Source of the DNA: Planctomycetota bacterium
GTDB lineage: Bacteria; Planctomycetota; UBA1135; GCA-002748355
Direction: 5' to 3'
Length of the DNA stretch: 64,000 nt
NCBI GenBank assembly: GCA_026984035.1
Contig: JALSSW010000051.1
Location: 1 to 64,000, forward strand
Shown here: positions 43,409-53,086 of the stretch, piece by piece
Numbering within the stretch: the first letter of the stretch is position 1
How the letters are laid out: every line of letters starts with the position of its first letter
Program-made: the position numbers and the translations under genes
Notes under the pieces: model-generated
What the model was told of the DNA's origin: nothing
Seen by the model: the letters and a program-made list of their open reading frames with translations, nothing else
Database searches by the model: none

Positions 43409-45343
43409 TCAAATTTCTTCCAGATACGTCTGCCCACGAAGAGATTCTTTGAACAAACGGAGAAAGGATTGGACTCCTCCTTTTTCGATGAGCCCTTCCT
43501 TTAAGGCCCTTTCCGCAGCACGCCGGACTCGAAGAACCAAGTCCTCCGGATCATATTGTACGTAGCTCAAAACCTCAGCGAGGGTATCCCCCTCCACAAC
43601 CTTCCCCAAATCAACATCCCCTTCCTCATCCAGCTGCACATGAACAACATTGGTATCCCCAAAGAGGTTGTGCAAATCTCCCAACACTTCCTGATATGCG
43701 CCCACAAGAAAAGCAGCGAGGAAATAGGGTTGTCCCTCTTCCAGTGGATGAATAGGAAGGCTATTCGCTACACCATGTGTTTCAATGAAACGATCGATTT
43801 TTCCATCCGAATCACAGGTCAAGTCAGCCACAGTAACCCGTTGGCTTGGCTCCTCCCCCAACCTTTGAATGGGCATGATGGGAAAAAGTTGCTTGACTGC
43901 CCAATGATCCGGTAAGGATTGGAACACTGAAAAGTTCCCAAAACAGGTGGCTCCCAGGCTTCTCCGCAAGGGTTCAAGCTCTTCGGCGAGGACCTCTTCT
44001 TCGCTTGCCCACTGAAACACCCGTCGACAAACAGCCCAAAAAAGGTTTTCGCAACGAGCCCGCCCCTTGAGGCCCAAAAACCCGAGATTAAACAGGCTGT
44101 TCGCCTCTCCTTTGAATTGAACGGCATCGTGATAAGTCTCGAGGTAATTCTTGGGACTCACCTCCAAAAGGAGTTCGTAAAACTTGTGGAGGATTTCAGG
44201 ATCCCCTTCCTCTGGGCGTGGGCCGGCGTCCTCCCCCAGACCCTTCGACATCCCCACCACGTCAAAAACCAAGACAGCATGATGGGCAACAAGCGCCCTC
44301 CCTGATTCACTCACAATATGGGGATGGGGAAGATCTTCCCTGTCACAAGCCTCCTCGATCGCAAAAACCACATCGTTTGCATATTCCTGAAGGCTGTAAT
44401 TCATCGATGAGTGGAAATTGCTTTGGGAACCGTCATAGTCCACCCCAAGCCCGCCTCCCACATCGAACCATCCCATGGGAGCTCCCAGTTTTTTTAACTC
44501 GACATAGATCCGACTCGCCTCCTTAAGGGCTGCTTTGATGGCCCGGATATCCGTAATCTGGGACCCCACATGGAAATGAAGAAGCTTAACCCCGTCCAGA
44601 TAGCCTTCCCGCCGGCAGGTTTCCAAAACTTGAAGCAATTCCGAAGCCGCCAATCCGAACTTGGATTGATCTCCCGAAGATTCGTTCCACTTACCCGCTC
44701 CCTTTGAATTGAGTTTGGCCCGAACTCCCAAATAGGGCATCACTCCAAGGCGTTTTGCGATATCCAGGCAGGGCCGAAGCTCAGCAAGGCGATCAAGGAC
44801 GAGAATGATTTTTTTTCCAAGTTGCCGACCACGGAGAGCCATCTCGATATAATCCGCATCCTTGAACCCATTACAGATAATCAGAGATTCTGGATCCCCA
44901 TGCATCGCAAGGGCAATCAAAAGCTCGGGCTTGCTCCCCACCTCGAGGCCCAGACTCAAGGAACGGCCAAACTGAACCACCTCCTCCACAACATGCCTCT
45001 GTTGATTGACTTTTATCGGAAAGACAGCCCGATACCCTCCCTGGAAGCCATACTCCGAGATGGCAACCTGAAAAGCCTTACTCACGCGAAGAATCCGATC
45101 CTCGAGGATGTCCCCAAAACGCAGTAAAAGAGGAGGGGTGAGCCCCCTCTCCACAAGATCCATGGTGAGTTCATAAAGGTCGATAGGCTGCGTGCCTCCC
45201 TTTCCGACCCGCACCTCCAGGTTTCCTCGAGCTGAGATCCCGAAGTACCCTTTCCCCCAGTCGGAGACAAGGTAAAGTTTTTCGCTGTCCTGGATCGTCC
45301 AGGAGTTCATGGAAAGAATCGGTTTGCGCACAGGTTTTCCCAT
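43409..45343 (-). CDS. speA: Biosynthetic arginine decarboxylase
   Basis: 644 residues from the ATG at 45343, which has GAGGAG just upstream; the frame continues open to 45679 but that part is antisense to another gene. PLP fold-type III enzyme: WTIQDSEKLYLVSDWGKGYF at the start as in SpeA, YRAVFPIKVNQQRHVV with the PLP Lys at about 111, HFHVGSQI, FDVGGGLGVDYDG, and HPHIVSESGRALVAHHAVL. It makes agmatine from arginine for polyamine synthesis. No agmatinase or agmatine deiminase gene is adjacent. It is divergent from the DUF455 gene, 46 bases away. Confidence 0.95.
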   Translation of the reverse strand: MGKPVRKPILSMNSWTIQDSEKLYLVSDWGKGYFGISARGNLEVRVGKGGTQPIDLYELTMDLVERGLTPPLLLRFGDILEDRILRVSKAFQVAISEYGFQGGYRAVFPIKVNQQRHVVEEVVQFGRSLSLGLEVGSKPELLIALAMHGDPESLIICNGFKDADYIEMALRGRQLGKKIILVLDRLAELRPCLDIAKRLGVMPYLGVRAKLNSKGAGKWNESSGDQSKFGLAASELLQVLETCRREGYLDGVKLLHFHVGSQITDIRAIKAALKEASRIYVELKKLGAPMGWFDVGGGLGVDYDGSQSNFHSSMNYSLQEYANDVVFAIEEACDREDLPHPHIVSESGRALVAHHAVLVFDVVGMSKGLGEDAGPRPEEGDPEILHKFYELLLEVSPKNYLETYHDAVQFKGEANSLFNLGFLGLKGRARCENLFWAVCRRVFQWASEEEVLAEELEPLRRSLGATCFGNFSVFQSLPDHWAVKQLFPIMPIQRLGEEPSQRVTVADLTCDSDGKIDRFIETHGVANSLPIHPLEEGQPYFLAAFLVGAYQEVLGDLHNLFGDTNVVHVQLDEEGDVDLGKVVEGDTLAEVLSYVQYDPEDLVLRVRRAAERALKEGLIEKGGVQSFLRLFKESLRGQTYLEEI

Positions 45344-45389
45344 CTCTTCTCCTCGTGCGATAATTTTGGAACGAAAACAGTAACAAGCA

Positions 45390-46187
45390 ATGATCGAAGA
45401 TGCCATGGGGGAAGCCTTGCTCGGCGTTTTAATGGAACCGGAGATTGATCGGAAACTCCGTCTCGCCGAAGAGGTATGCAAGGTCCGGAATTTCAAGGTT
45501 GTAGATGGGGATTCCCCCTCCATTCCCCCAAAGCCCGGCCGCCCCAAATCCTGGAAGGTCCTTGCAACCGAAGAGATCGGAGAGCGCCCTAAACTCACCC
45601 AACTCGAAGGACGCCGAGCCCTTCTCCATTCCCTTGCGAATATCGAACTCTCCGCGATCGAACTGCCGATCCTCGCCATCCTCGAATTCCCGGGGAAGGA
45701 TGCGTCCTACTATCGGGACATGCTTTTTATCGCCGAAGAAGAGGTCCGCCATGCGCGAAGCCTCATCCATAGGCTTGAAAAACTTGGGGAGGAATTTGGC
45801 ACTCGCTCCGTTCACCTTGGACTCTGGCATACCGCTCGTGCCTACCCAGATCTCTGTGATCGCCTCGCCGTTGTTCCCCGGATCCTCGAAGCTAAAGGGC
45901 TCGACGTCAGTCATAAGATCCGCAGACAGCTCATCGGTGCCGGAGATCAAGAATCTGCAAGGATCCTTGAAGGCATCTATTATGACGAAATCAAACATGT
46001 CGCCCTTGGGACCAAATGGTTTCGGCGGGTCTGTCGGGAACGGGATCTCTCCCCCGCCTCCCATTTCCTTTCCATCTCCCGTAAGTTTCAACCGAGTCGT
46101 CCCGTCGCAATCGACCGAGAGGGGAGGCGCCGTGCCGGTTTTACGGAAACAGAACTCCAGTTTGTTAAAGGGAAACACCAGAAATGA
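45390..46187 (+). CDS. DUF455 ferritin-like protein
   Basis: 265 residues. The helical bundle carries a probable di-iron set: LANIELSAIELPILA (Glu ligands), DMLFIAEEEVRHARSLI (ExxRH) and YYDEIKHVALGTKWF (DExxH). The intervening HLGLWHTARAYPDLCDRLAVVPRILEAKGLD is the DUF455 hallmark. The ferritin-like superfamily includes hydroxylases and oxidases, but the function of this branch is not established. It may share a control region with the divergent speA gene. It ends with an ATGA overlap to the next gene. Confidence 0.85.
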   Translation: MIEDAMGEALLGVLMEPEIDRKLRLAEEVCKVRNFKVVDGDSPSIPPKPGRPKSWKVLATEEIGERPKLTQLEGRRALLHSLANIELSAIELPILAILEFPGKDASYYRDMLFIAEEEVRHARSLIHRLEKLGEEFGTRSVHLGLWHTARAYPDLCDRLAVVPRILEAKGLDVSHKIRRQLIGAGDQESARILEGIYYDEIKHVALGTKWFRRVCRERDLSPASHFLSISRKFQPSRPVAIDREGRRRAGFTETELQFVKGKHQK

Positions 46188-47704
46188 TCTATGCATTGTT
46201 GGCCATCCTCGCCTTCCTCCCCTTCCGGGCAAACGCCCAAGTTCTCAAACAGGGCGCTCTCCTGGGTGAGGTCCGTTCCCCGGAAGGTCAAAGACTTCAA
46301 GGAATCGAAATCCAGGCAACTGTGGACCTGAGCAGAGTGGCCAGCTACGAATTTTGGAGAGAATATAAGCTCCCCAAGCTCCCCTCCTGGACCACCAAAA
46401 GCGACAAAAACGGAAGGTTTCGTATTCCTGTCCCCCGAGGTTGGGAGTTCCTGGTCACGGCGAAAGCCAAGGGTTTTCTCCCCTTCAAAACGATCACCTA
46501 TGCAAACCGGCCCTTCCTGATCCAAATGGACCCTGGAAAGGAACCCCCGGTCGAAAAGCCCAAGCTGGCCTTCGGAAAGGGCTTCCTCAAGGTTCATGTT
46601 CAAGACCCCAAAGGCCAACCCATCCCGGGTGCCATCGTCCGCAAACCCTGGACCTTTGAGAATCTCGGAAAAACCGATGCAAAAGGGGATGTCCGCATCT
46701 TCTATCGGAAGGACCTGGCCGAAAACCCACTCATCCTCATCAAAAAGGGCTTTATCCTTGGGGCCACGCCCCGAAACAGCCTCGAAAAGGACAAGGAGAA
46801 TAGCACCAAACTGACCCTTCTCCCGGGTCACAAGGTCACGGGGCGCATCCTGGACAAACAGGGAAAACCTTTGGCGCACCTTCGTATCCTCTGCGAAACG
46901 GATCTACCCGCCTCGAGAGAAGAGACTTTGGGAGGTATCCCTTGGGAAACCACCACAGACGCAGAAGGACGATTCGAGATTGCCGAGCTTGGAGAGAGGT
47001 GGCGCTATTGGATCCGGACCCTACTCCCCAATGGGACACCCGTCGAAATCGCACAGGGAATCGCAGACAAAGGAGAGCGCAAAATCCCCGATCTCAAAGC
47101 CGGCCCCTTCTCTTCGGTCTCGGGTCTCGTTCGGCTTCAAAAGGGCGGCAACGCCGAGGGGGGCCGGGTCCATGTCCTCCGGCTCTGGCCCGAAAAGGTC
47201 TGGCAACTCCTCGTTGCCCGCGAAACCCCTTCTTGGCCCATCGATCAAGGGGGAGAATACCGCATCCCGGCTCTCATTCCCGGACGCTACGAACTCTGCT
47301 TCGCCTTTCCTGGCATGGAACCCTTGGTCCGTGTTCTCGAAGTCCCTCCAGAGTCCAAGGACCTGGAACTCAGCGTCGTCCTCGGGCCAGGCAGAGCCAT
47401 CCATGGGAAGGTTATGGATGAGGAAGGAAAACCCATCGGTGGCGCCCTCCTCCGAGGGATTCCGGACGCAAAAAATGAATTCTTCCCCATCGTCCCCAAT
47501 GGACAAATGAACCACAATGGGCGTTTTCTTTTCGGCAATGTCCGAGTTCTCACTCGCAAGGATGGAACCTATCTCCTGGAACGGCTCCGAACAAAGATCC
47601 CTCTCCTTATCCTGATCATCAAGGAAGGGTATCAAACCAAAAAAATCCACCTAGGAGCCAATGACAGCAACCTCCTCAACGTGGTCCTCAAACGAAACGA
47701 GTAG
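46184..47704 (+). CDS. Exported protein with carboxypeptidase-regulatory-like repeats
   Basis: 506 residues. A signal peptide (MIYALLAILAFLPFRANA) starts within the stop of the DUF455 gene, so translation is coupled. At least four Ig-like/transthyretin-like units are seen, each opening G.V....G.P(I/L).G, with a (T/D)..GRF.I strand: about 25-115 (GALLGEVRSPEGQRLQGI), 135-210 (FLKVHVQDPKGQPIPGA), 215-300 (KVTGRILDKQGKPLAHL) and 400-506 (AIHGKVMDEEGKPIGGA). Such domains act as scaffolds on the cell surface or periplasm. No catalytic domain is seen. Confidence 0.78.
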   Translation: MIYALLAILAFLPFRANAQVLKQGALLGEVRSPEGQRLQGIEIQATVDLSRVASYEFWREYKLPKLPSWTTKSDKNGRFRIPVPRGWEFLVTAKAKGFLPFKTITYANRPFLIQMDPGKEPPVEKPKLAFGKGFLKVHVQDPKGQPIPGAIVRKPWTFENLGKTDAKGDVRIFYRKDLAENPLILIKKGFILGATPRNSLEKDKENSTKLTLLPGHKVTGRILDKQGKPLAHLRILCETDLPASREETLGGIPWETTTDAEGRFEIAELGERWRYWIRTLLPNGTPVEIAQGIADKGERKIPDLKAGPFSSVSGLVRLQKGGNAEGGRVHVLRLWPEKVWQLLVARETPSWPIDQGGEYRIPALIPGRYELCFAFPGMEPLVRVLEVPPESKDLELSVVLGPGRAIHGKVMDEEGKPIGGALLRGIPDAKNEFFPIVPNGQMNHNGRFLFGNVRVLTRKDGTYLLERLRTKIPLLILIIKEGYQTKKIHLGANDSNLLNVVLKRNE

Positions 47705-47733
47705 CCCTTTCGCAGCATCCTCGGAGGATCCTT

Positions 47734-48918
47734 CTAACGATGGATCCGAAAAGCATCAATCCGTTCTCCATCGATAGAAAAGGCCTCAAAAGAAAACTCC
47801 TGCGGTCCTGCGTTCACCAGAACGAAGCTAAAACAACGGCAACTCTTTTTGAGTAGGGGATCAGGATGGAGCTGATAGAGGCTCTTTCCTCCACCACCGA
47901 CAACGGCATACTGGACTCCCGACTTTGGAGAATAGCGCTCGTAGACATGGTCATGCCCGGAGAGAACAAGTGTCACTCCCATCTCTCCAAAAAGGGGATC
48001 CAGCAAGGTTCTGAGTTGATCATTCTCAGAGTCCTTTCTCGAACGCGAAGCCGTAAAGAAGGGACGATGAAGGTAAACAACCTTCCATGCTTCATGGGAT
48101 TCCCTGAGTGTCTGCTTCATCCAAGCAAACTGGACACTCTCCCGACCGATGGGACTCGAAAAAGCATCGAGGCAAAGAAATCGGACAGGCCCCCTTACAA
48201 AAGAGTAATAGCGATGTTTTTCAGTAGGTTGAAGAAATGCTCGGAAAAGCGGTCCCCCCCTCTCGGTGATTAAATCATGATTCCCCAGGGTGGGCCGAAA
48301 ATCCGCACGCGCAAGCAATCTGCGAAATGGATCGAACACCGCAAGGGCGTAGTGCTCCCAACGCCCCCAGGGATAAACAAGATCCCCCAGGTGCAGCACC
48401 AAGTCAGGTTTCATCTGCAAAACCCGTCTCGCTAAAATTCCCTGCGAACCCTTTCCAGGCCAGATTTTTTGAAGCCACGAGGAAGGCTGTACTCCAGCGC
48501 TGTCCCTTACAAAGGCCCAACCTGGAATCTTCCCCGAATCGCCAAAAGCTGCAAAACGAACCCGCCCCTCCCCGGGTAAAGGAGCTGATCGAAAGCTCCC
48601 ATAGCCCAAGAGTTTGCTGCCATTCTCCGAAGAGACCAAATAATGATACTCAGTGGAGGGGCGAAGGCCCTGAAGCCGAAATTCCCATCGACCTCCAAGG
48701 CCATGCTTCCCTCCAACTTGGATGGGGGGATTCTCCCCTTCTCGATACAGCTCCAACTTAGGAGCCTTTTCCCCTGGACGATGGAGCAAAACCACGGCCC
48801 CATGGGGTCCAACTCCTTGAAGTATGGGACCGGAACGAGGAACAGGATCCCCCGGACGAAGGCATAAAAAAACCAGTAGCAGAAGGGAAGGAGGAATCAT
48901 CCGGGAGATGCGAATCAT
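47734..48918 (-). CDS. Exported metallophosphoesterase, purple-acid-phosphatase-like
   Basis: About 394 residues from the ATG at 48918, preceded by GGAGAGG; a signal peptide (MIRISRMIPPSLLLLVFLCLRPG) follows. Residues about 30-115 look like the FnIII-type N-terminal domain of purple acid phosphatases (STEYHYLVSSENGS). The catalytic domain has the five metal blocks in order: FAAFGDSG, LHLGDLVYPWG, RPTLGNHDLI, VYLHRPFF and LSGHDHVYER. It probably hydrolyses phosphate esters in the periplasm. The following gene is divergent, 84 bases away. Confidence 0.85.
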   Translation of the reverse strand: MIRISRMIPPSLLLLVFLCLRPGDPVPRSGPILQGVGPHGAVVLLHRPGEKAPKLELYREGENPPIQVGGKHGLGGRWEFRLQGLRPSTEYHYLVSSENGSKLLGYGSFRSAPLPGEGRVRFAAFGDSGKIPGWAFVRDSAGVQPSSWLQKIWPGKGSQGILARRVLQMKPDLVLHLGDLVYPWGRWEHYALAVFDPFRRLLARADFRPTLGNHDLITERGGPLFRAFLQPTEKHRYYSFVRGPVRFLCLDAFSSPIGRESVQFAWMKQTLRESHEAWKVVYLHRPFFTASRSRKDSENDQLRTLLDPLFGEMGVTLVLSGHDHVYERYSPKSGVQYAVVGGGGKSLYQLHPDPLLKKSCRCFSFVLVNAGPQEFSFEAFSIDGERIDAFRIHR

Positions 48919-49001
48919 AGGTCTATCCTCTCCTTCCAGCCGCAATGGGGAAAGGATTTTGCTATGCTTTTCCCTTCCAGTTTCTCAAACCTTGGGTGTT
49001 T

Positions 49002-50723
49002 ATGAAGTTCTTTCCCTTTTCGCTCCTCACCTCCCATCTCTTGCTCTTGGTCCTTTTCTTTTCAGGGCAAAGAGCAAGTGCCCAGACAGTTCCCACCTCT
49101 AAGGATTCGGCCATGGGTGTTTGGCCCTGGCTCTTTGGAAACATCGACGGAGCCTATACCGACGAGATCATTGCCAAGACCGTCAATGCAGGCTTAGACA
49201 CTATTTACATCAGCGTCTGGAATACGACAGGTTCGAAAAAAGGGATCCTCCACATTTATGACGAAGTGGGGACTTGGAAAACCCAATACGGAAGCATTCG
49301 CCCTCGTGTCCACCTGAAAACCTTTGTCCAAAAAGCCCACAAAGCCCATCTTCAGGTCATCGGAGTGATCACGGTCTTCAATAGCAAAGGCCCCTACCCC
49401 AGTGACCGGAACCACCAAGATTTCTTGGCACATACACTTCTCCGCTACCTCTTTAACAGCTTTGATCGCCAGGGGAAGCCATTCTATGGAATGGACGGCC
49501 TCGCACTGGATTACATTCGCTGGTTCGGAGGAAACCACAACCAAAGTGAAATTAACCGTTTTCTCGACCTTGCCCGAAAGGAGATCGGGCCAAGGCAACT
49601 CCACGCCTTCGTCATCGCAGGAGCCTATGCATTGGATGGAGGGAGCTATAACAACACCTTCCGGACCTATTCCCAAACCCTCTCCTATCTCACTAAGAAT
49701 TATGGACAAAACTGGGAAGATATGGCTAAGCGCCTCGATTGCTTGTTGCCCATGACCTATACCGCAAACGGGCATGTCTATGGGAATAACCTGAAATACA
49801 TGGAAGGTTATGTCCAAGCCGCAGCAGGCTATGCGGTAACCGCTGTCAACAAAGTTCGAAGCAGATGTCGAGTCATCCCCGCGATCCGAACATGGAACAG
49901 CAAGGGGCAGACGACCACTCGGGCAACTGTGGAAGCTTGTGCCAGAGGTGCCATGAAAGGTGGTGCGGATGGCTACATGGCCTTTCGCTACTTCACGGCT
50001 CGAAGTCACACAGATTGGTTCCAAGGACTTGCACGCTATGCAAGCAAAGGACCCGACCTCCCCCTCGCCGACCTGATTGGACAAACCCAAGGAATGCTGG
50101 GAACTGTTGATTCAAGGGGATCAGGACACGCCTCCCTTCCCCCCTCTCAGCTTTTTGCCCGTTATGATTTGGACGGAGATGGGCGTTTCGAGACAAGTTT
50201 CTCCAACCCCGGCATCAAAACTTGGATCCTAAAAAGCCCTCAAAAAGTCAGGGTGAATCTGGAAATCCGGGATAGCGCCGGACATATCACCTTTACAACC
50301 CTCGAGCTCGGGGGGGCATCCACTCTCACCCCGACTCAGTCCAGTCTTTCTGCCGCAAAGGGAGGTGTCGTCCGGATGGCCTATGGGCCAGGAGCCAAAT
50401 TTGCCGGAAGCTACTACATCACCTTTATCGGAATGTCAGGCACGACTCCTGGGACCCCCTTTTCCAATGGCGTCCGCCTGCCTCTCAACTTTGACCTTCT
50501 CAGCACCCAAGCCTTAGGCCTGATCAATCAAGCTCCCTTTTTCTCTTTCTTTGGGAAGGTGGGTTTCTTCGGGTTTGCAGCCCCGACCCTCGGAATTCCG
50601 GCAGGTCTACTCCCAAGCTCACTGGTGGGAAAAAACCTCTCCATGGCCGTTCTGGACTTGGGAGGACCCGGCCTTACAACTCGCTTTGCCAGCAACCCGG
50701 TACAGGTGCGAATCCTACCCTAG
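49002..50723 (+). CDS. Exported glycoside-hydrolase-like TIM barrel protein
   Basis: 573 residues from the ATG at 49002, which gives a good signal peptide (MKFFPFSLLTSHLLLLVLFF...ASAQ); an ATG at 48945 is in frame. Residues about 30-370 look like the GHL10/DUF187-type barrel: NAGLDTIYISVWNT, VIGVITVFNSKGPYP, FYGMDGLALDYIRWFGG (the F.G.DGI.LDYIR strand), and CLLPMTYTANG. Residue stretch YDLDGDGRFET is an EF-hand-like loop. The last 150 residues are a beta-rich domain ending ASNPVQVRIL, of a kind shared with the protein at 61221. Substrate unknown. Confidence 0.7.
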   Translation: MKFFPFSLLTSHLLLLVLFFSGQRASAQTVPTSKDSAMGVWPWLFGNIDGAYTDEIIAKTVNAGLDTIYISVWNTTGSKKGILHIYDEVGTWKTQYGSIRPRVHLKTFVQKAHKAHLQVIGVITVFNSKGPYPSDRNHQDFLAHTLLRYLFNSFDRQGKPFYGMDGLALDYIRWFGGNHNQSEINRFLDLARKEIGPRQLHAFVIAGAYALDGGSYNNTFRTYSQTLSYLTKNYGQNWEDMAKRLDCLLPMTYTANGHVYGNNLKYMEGYVQAAAGYAVTAVNKVRSRCRVIPAIRTWNSKGQTTTRATVEACARGAMKGGADGYMAFRYFTARSHTDWFQGLARYASKGPDLPLADLIGQTQGMLGTVDSRGSGHASLPPSQLFARYDLDGDGRFETSFSNPGIKTWILKSPQKVRVNLEIRDSAGHITFTTLELGGASTLTPTQSSLSAAKGGVVRMAYGPGAKFAGSYYITFIGMSGTTPGTPFSNGVRLPLNFDLLSTQALGLINQAPFFSFFGKVGFFGFAAPTLGIPAGLLPSSLVGKNLSMAVLDLGGPGLTTRFASNPVQVRILP

Positions 50724-50776
50724 GAAGGCAATGGGGCAGCGAGCCCCCGTGGGAAAACCCGTGGAAAACCCCGTGG

Positions 50777-50798
50777 AAAACCCGTCCGCGGGTTTTTT
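50777..50798 (+). terminator. Terminator after the glycoside-hydrolase-like gene
   Basis: AAAACCCG (50777-50784) pairs perfectly with CGGGTTTT (50789-50796) around the loop TCCG, followed by further Ts. Direct repeats of GTGGAAAACCC stand just ahead (about 50748-50784). Confidence 0.85.
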
Positions 50799-50803
50799 GG
50801 TCG

Positions 50804-50821
50804 AAAGCCCTCCGGGCTTTT
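50804..50821 (+). terminator. Second hairpin in the terminator cluster
   Basis: AAAGCCC (50804-50810) pairs with GGGCTTT (50814-50820) around TCC and ends in T. It is a backup to the terminator at 50777. Confidence 0.65.
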
Positions 50822-50864
50822 GAGAAGGCCCAAGGTTTCAAAGCGCTAAACCTCTGAATGTTCC

Positions 50865-50884
50865 AAAACGCTGGAAGCGTTTTT
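50865..50884 (+). terminator. Third hairpin in the terminator cluster
   Basis: AAAACGCT (50865-50872) pairs with AGCGTTTT (50876-50883) around GGA, with a T tail. It can act on both strands because the arms are A- and T-ended. Confidence 0.7.
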
Positions 50885-50885
50885 A

Positions 50886-50911
50886 CCAAAAAACCCGCAG
50901 ACGGGGTTTCC
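50886..50911 (-). terminator. Terminator after the LolA-like gene
   Basis: On the minus strand this reads as a near copy (24 of 26 bases) of 50775-50800, with a GC-rich hairpin (ACCCCG/CGGGT) and a run of six Ts. It lies 11 bases past the stop of the convergent gene at 50922. Confidence 0.75.
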
Positions 50912-50921
50912 AGGCGGTTTT

Positions 50922-51848
50922 CTACTTTTTCTTTTCTGCGTTGCGGAGCCGATCGAGAGTCGCCCGGATCGTGGCCGAGGCAATGGGATCCTCCATAATG
51001 TCCTGAAACTTTCCTTTCCCTAAACTCGATTCCGAAAAAATCTGCTTTTCAAATTTGGGATTCGGAACAAAACTCCGAACCGTCAAGGTAAACAAATCTT
51101 TCCCTCGAAGGGTTTGGATCATCTTCCGCAAAATGAAATTCTTCGCATCGAAATAGAGGTCCATGTCGCTTGCAGCCGAAGGGAGGACAGGCCTTTCCCC
51201 CTTGGTCGAACTCTCCTTAGGAGTCGCGTGAACAACCCAACAGGAAACCCCCATCAGATCCATTTTGGATTTGAGACTGAGGTCATGAGTCCTCGCCAAG
51301 GCTTCTAAGAAAGAGATCTTAAAGAAGTTTCCAATACCCCCTCCCCCAGGAGAACTCTGATCTTTACCTAAGACCTTCTTGGCATGATCCAACTTGGCCA
51401 TAAGTTCCGGGCCAATCTTGTACCATTGCTCGCCTCGATTCTCGCTGGCTTGATGGATGAACACCCCCTTGGAATTACGGAGAGTTTCCACGCTCATCGT
51501 CCCTAGAGGGGTTTTGAGTTGTGAGAGCACCCGGGAACGTTCTTTTCCCTGAGCGTCCCGATCGAAACGAATCCGGGCTTTCCCAAGAGTCTCCTCCAGC
51601 TTTTTCCGACCCGGAATCGGCATCCGAAGAAGAATCTCTGCGCGCAAATCATACCCAAGGAGTTTTTTTTGAGCCTTTTTGGCGATCTCGACCAAGTCAC
51701 GAACGGTCTTCGGCTCGATGGGCTTGATAGAAGGGTTCTGTGCTCGGATCCCCCCCAGGCCCAAAAAGAAACAAAGGCCCATCATCCCCCCCAAATGCGC
51801 AAAACTGCCACCCCTTAGGGCGGAAAACCTCAATGTTTTCATCGTCAT
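50922..51848 (-). CDS. Exported LolA-like outer-membrane lipoprotein carrier fold protein
   Basis: 308 residues from ATG 51848 (GGGAGG close ahead; an ATG at 51842 is equally possible). A signal peptide ends near GGIRAQ. The rest is an unclosed beta-barrel pattern as in LolA/LolB and DUF2092 proteins: YDLRAEILLRMPIPG, ARIRFDRDAQGKERSRVLS, GVFIHQAS, DLMGVSCWVVHATP, SDMDLYFDAKNFILRKMIQ. The family binds lipids or lipoproteins in the periplasm. LolCDE partners are not in the window, so a true LolA role is unproven. Confidence 0.65.
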   Translation of the reverse strand: MTMKTLRFSALRGGSFAHLGGMMGLCFFLGLGGIRAQNPSIKPIEPKTVRDLVEIAKKAQKKLLGYDLRAEILLRMPIPGRKKLEETLGKARIRFDRDAQGKERSRVLSQLKTPLGTMSVETLRNSKGVFIHQASENRGEQWYKIGPELMAKLDHAKKVLGKDQSSPGGGGIGNFFKISFLEALARTHDLSLKSKMDLMGVSCWVVHATPKESSTKGERPVLPSAASDMDLYFDAKNFILRKMIQTLRGKDLFTLTVRSFVPNPKFEKQIFSESSLGKGKFQDIMEDPIASATIRATLDRLRNAEKKK

Positions 51849-51976
51849 CGACCTCCCTCCCGGGAAAGATTGTTCCGGAAATCTGCCCATGGAGAGTTCC
51901 ATGAACACAGCCGGAGCTTCGATAGTGTATCCTGGCTTTCTATTGTCCCCAAGCTTCTGTATCCGATGGAAGAAAA

Positions 51977-53086
51977 ATGAAAAGGATCCCCATCGTGGCC
52001 ATTCCCCTTTTTCTGAGCGGAGTTCTTCCCGGACAAAGCTCCTCCCAAGCCAAAGCCGCCCAAGCCATCCTCAGCCTTGAGAAAGCGAGTCAGGCTCCCG
52101 CGAGCTTCCGCCAACTCCAAAGCATTCTCCTCCTTTTCGAGAAAGGCTTGGATCGAAATGGTTGGGATCAACTCGGCCGCTTTTACCGAGATCACCCTCA
52201 GGTCAAAAACCGAAAACTCTTAGACCGGGTCGAGGCTCTGGCCATTCACTCCCTTATGGACCCAAGTAACAAAAATGTGGATCCCGTAAAGCGGGCCCGC
52301 GCCCTATTGATCGGGCTGCGACCCAGCTTGAAAAATACCCGAAGAGAAGCCATCAACCACTTGGTCCCTCGCGCGCTTGGCAAACTTCTCCAAATGGAAG
52401 CCAAGACTGCAAAACAAAGAAAAGAAAGAAAAGAAAGAAAAAGAGCCAAGACAAGCATGTTCAAGAAAACCCTCCGGCCCATCCTCGCCGTCCTTGCAAA
52501 AAACGCAGGAAATGGGCTATCACGACAAAAGGATGCAGCCCAACGTGCCCTGCTCCTCGGAGATGAAGAAGCCAGAAGGGCCTGCTACAGGCTCGCCCTC
52601 AAATACCCCCAGGGTCCAACACGCAGAAGGATCCTCAACTTGGTGCGAAAAAAGGGCCTTGGAGCCGAAGCTGTCCCAGTGATCGGCCAAGGATTTCACT
52701 CCCAGTATCCTCTTCTTCATATTCGCGCAGCCCGAGCCTTGAGAGAACTGGGAGCCAAGGAGGCCCTCCCTCTTCTGAAAAAAGAGAGTTTCCACCTGGC
52801 AAAGCTCCTTGCGAAACTGCGAAGGGCAGGAAATGGAGGCGCGGGGCCACGGGGCAATCTTTCGGTGATCAAACAACAAGCGATCATTCGAGACTATAAC
52901 GTCGAGGTCGCACAAAATGCTGCCATCGCCGACCCCATTGTGGATGTCATCAGCGAAGGAGTCGTGTTGGACGTGAAGGTATTAGGTGTTTCCGTCTTTC
53001 GACACATCCTGCTAGCAAAGCGCGAAGTCGATAAGGCTTATCACGCCCTCAAACCACCTTCTTCGGTGAAACGAAGTCACAATTAG
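51977..53086 (+). CDS. Exported helical-repeat protein, unknown function
   Basis: 369 residues with a signal peptide (MKRIPIVAIPLFLSGVLPG). Mostly helical; one HEAT-like repeat is clear (PLLHIRAARALRELGAKEALPLL). A Lys/Arg/Glu-rich patch at about residues 140-160 comes from an AAAGA microrepeat in the DNA (about 52415-52440). Residues 300-369 have a strand-rich part (PIVDVISEGVVLDVKVLGVSV). I cannot name the family. Its convergent neighbour is the giant alpha-2-macroglobulin-like gene. Confidence 0.6.
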   Translation: MKRIPIVAIPLFLSGVLPGQSSSQAKAAQAILSLEKASQAPASFRQLQSILLLFEKGLDRNGWDQLGRFYRDHPQVKNRKLLDRVEALAIHSLMDPSNKNVDPVKRARALLIGLRPSLKNTRREAINHLVPRALGKLLQMEAKTAKQRKERKERKRAKTSMFKKTLRPILAVLAKNAGNGLSRQKDAAQRALLLGDEEARRACYRLALKYPQGPTRRRILNLVRKKGLGAEAVPVIGQGFHSQYPLLHIRAARALRELGAKEALPLLKKESFHLAKLLAKLRRAGNGGAGPRGNLSVIKQQAIIRDYNVEVAQNAAIADPIVDVISEGVVLDVKVLGVSVFRHILLAKREVDKAYHALKPPSSVKRSHN

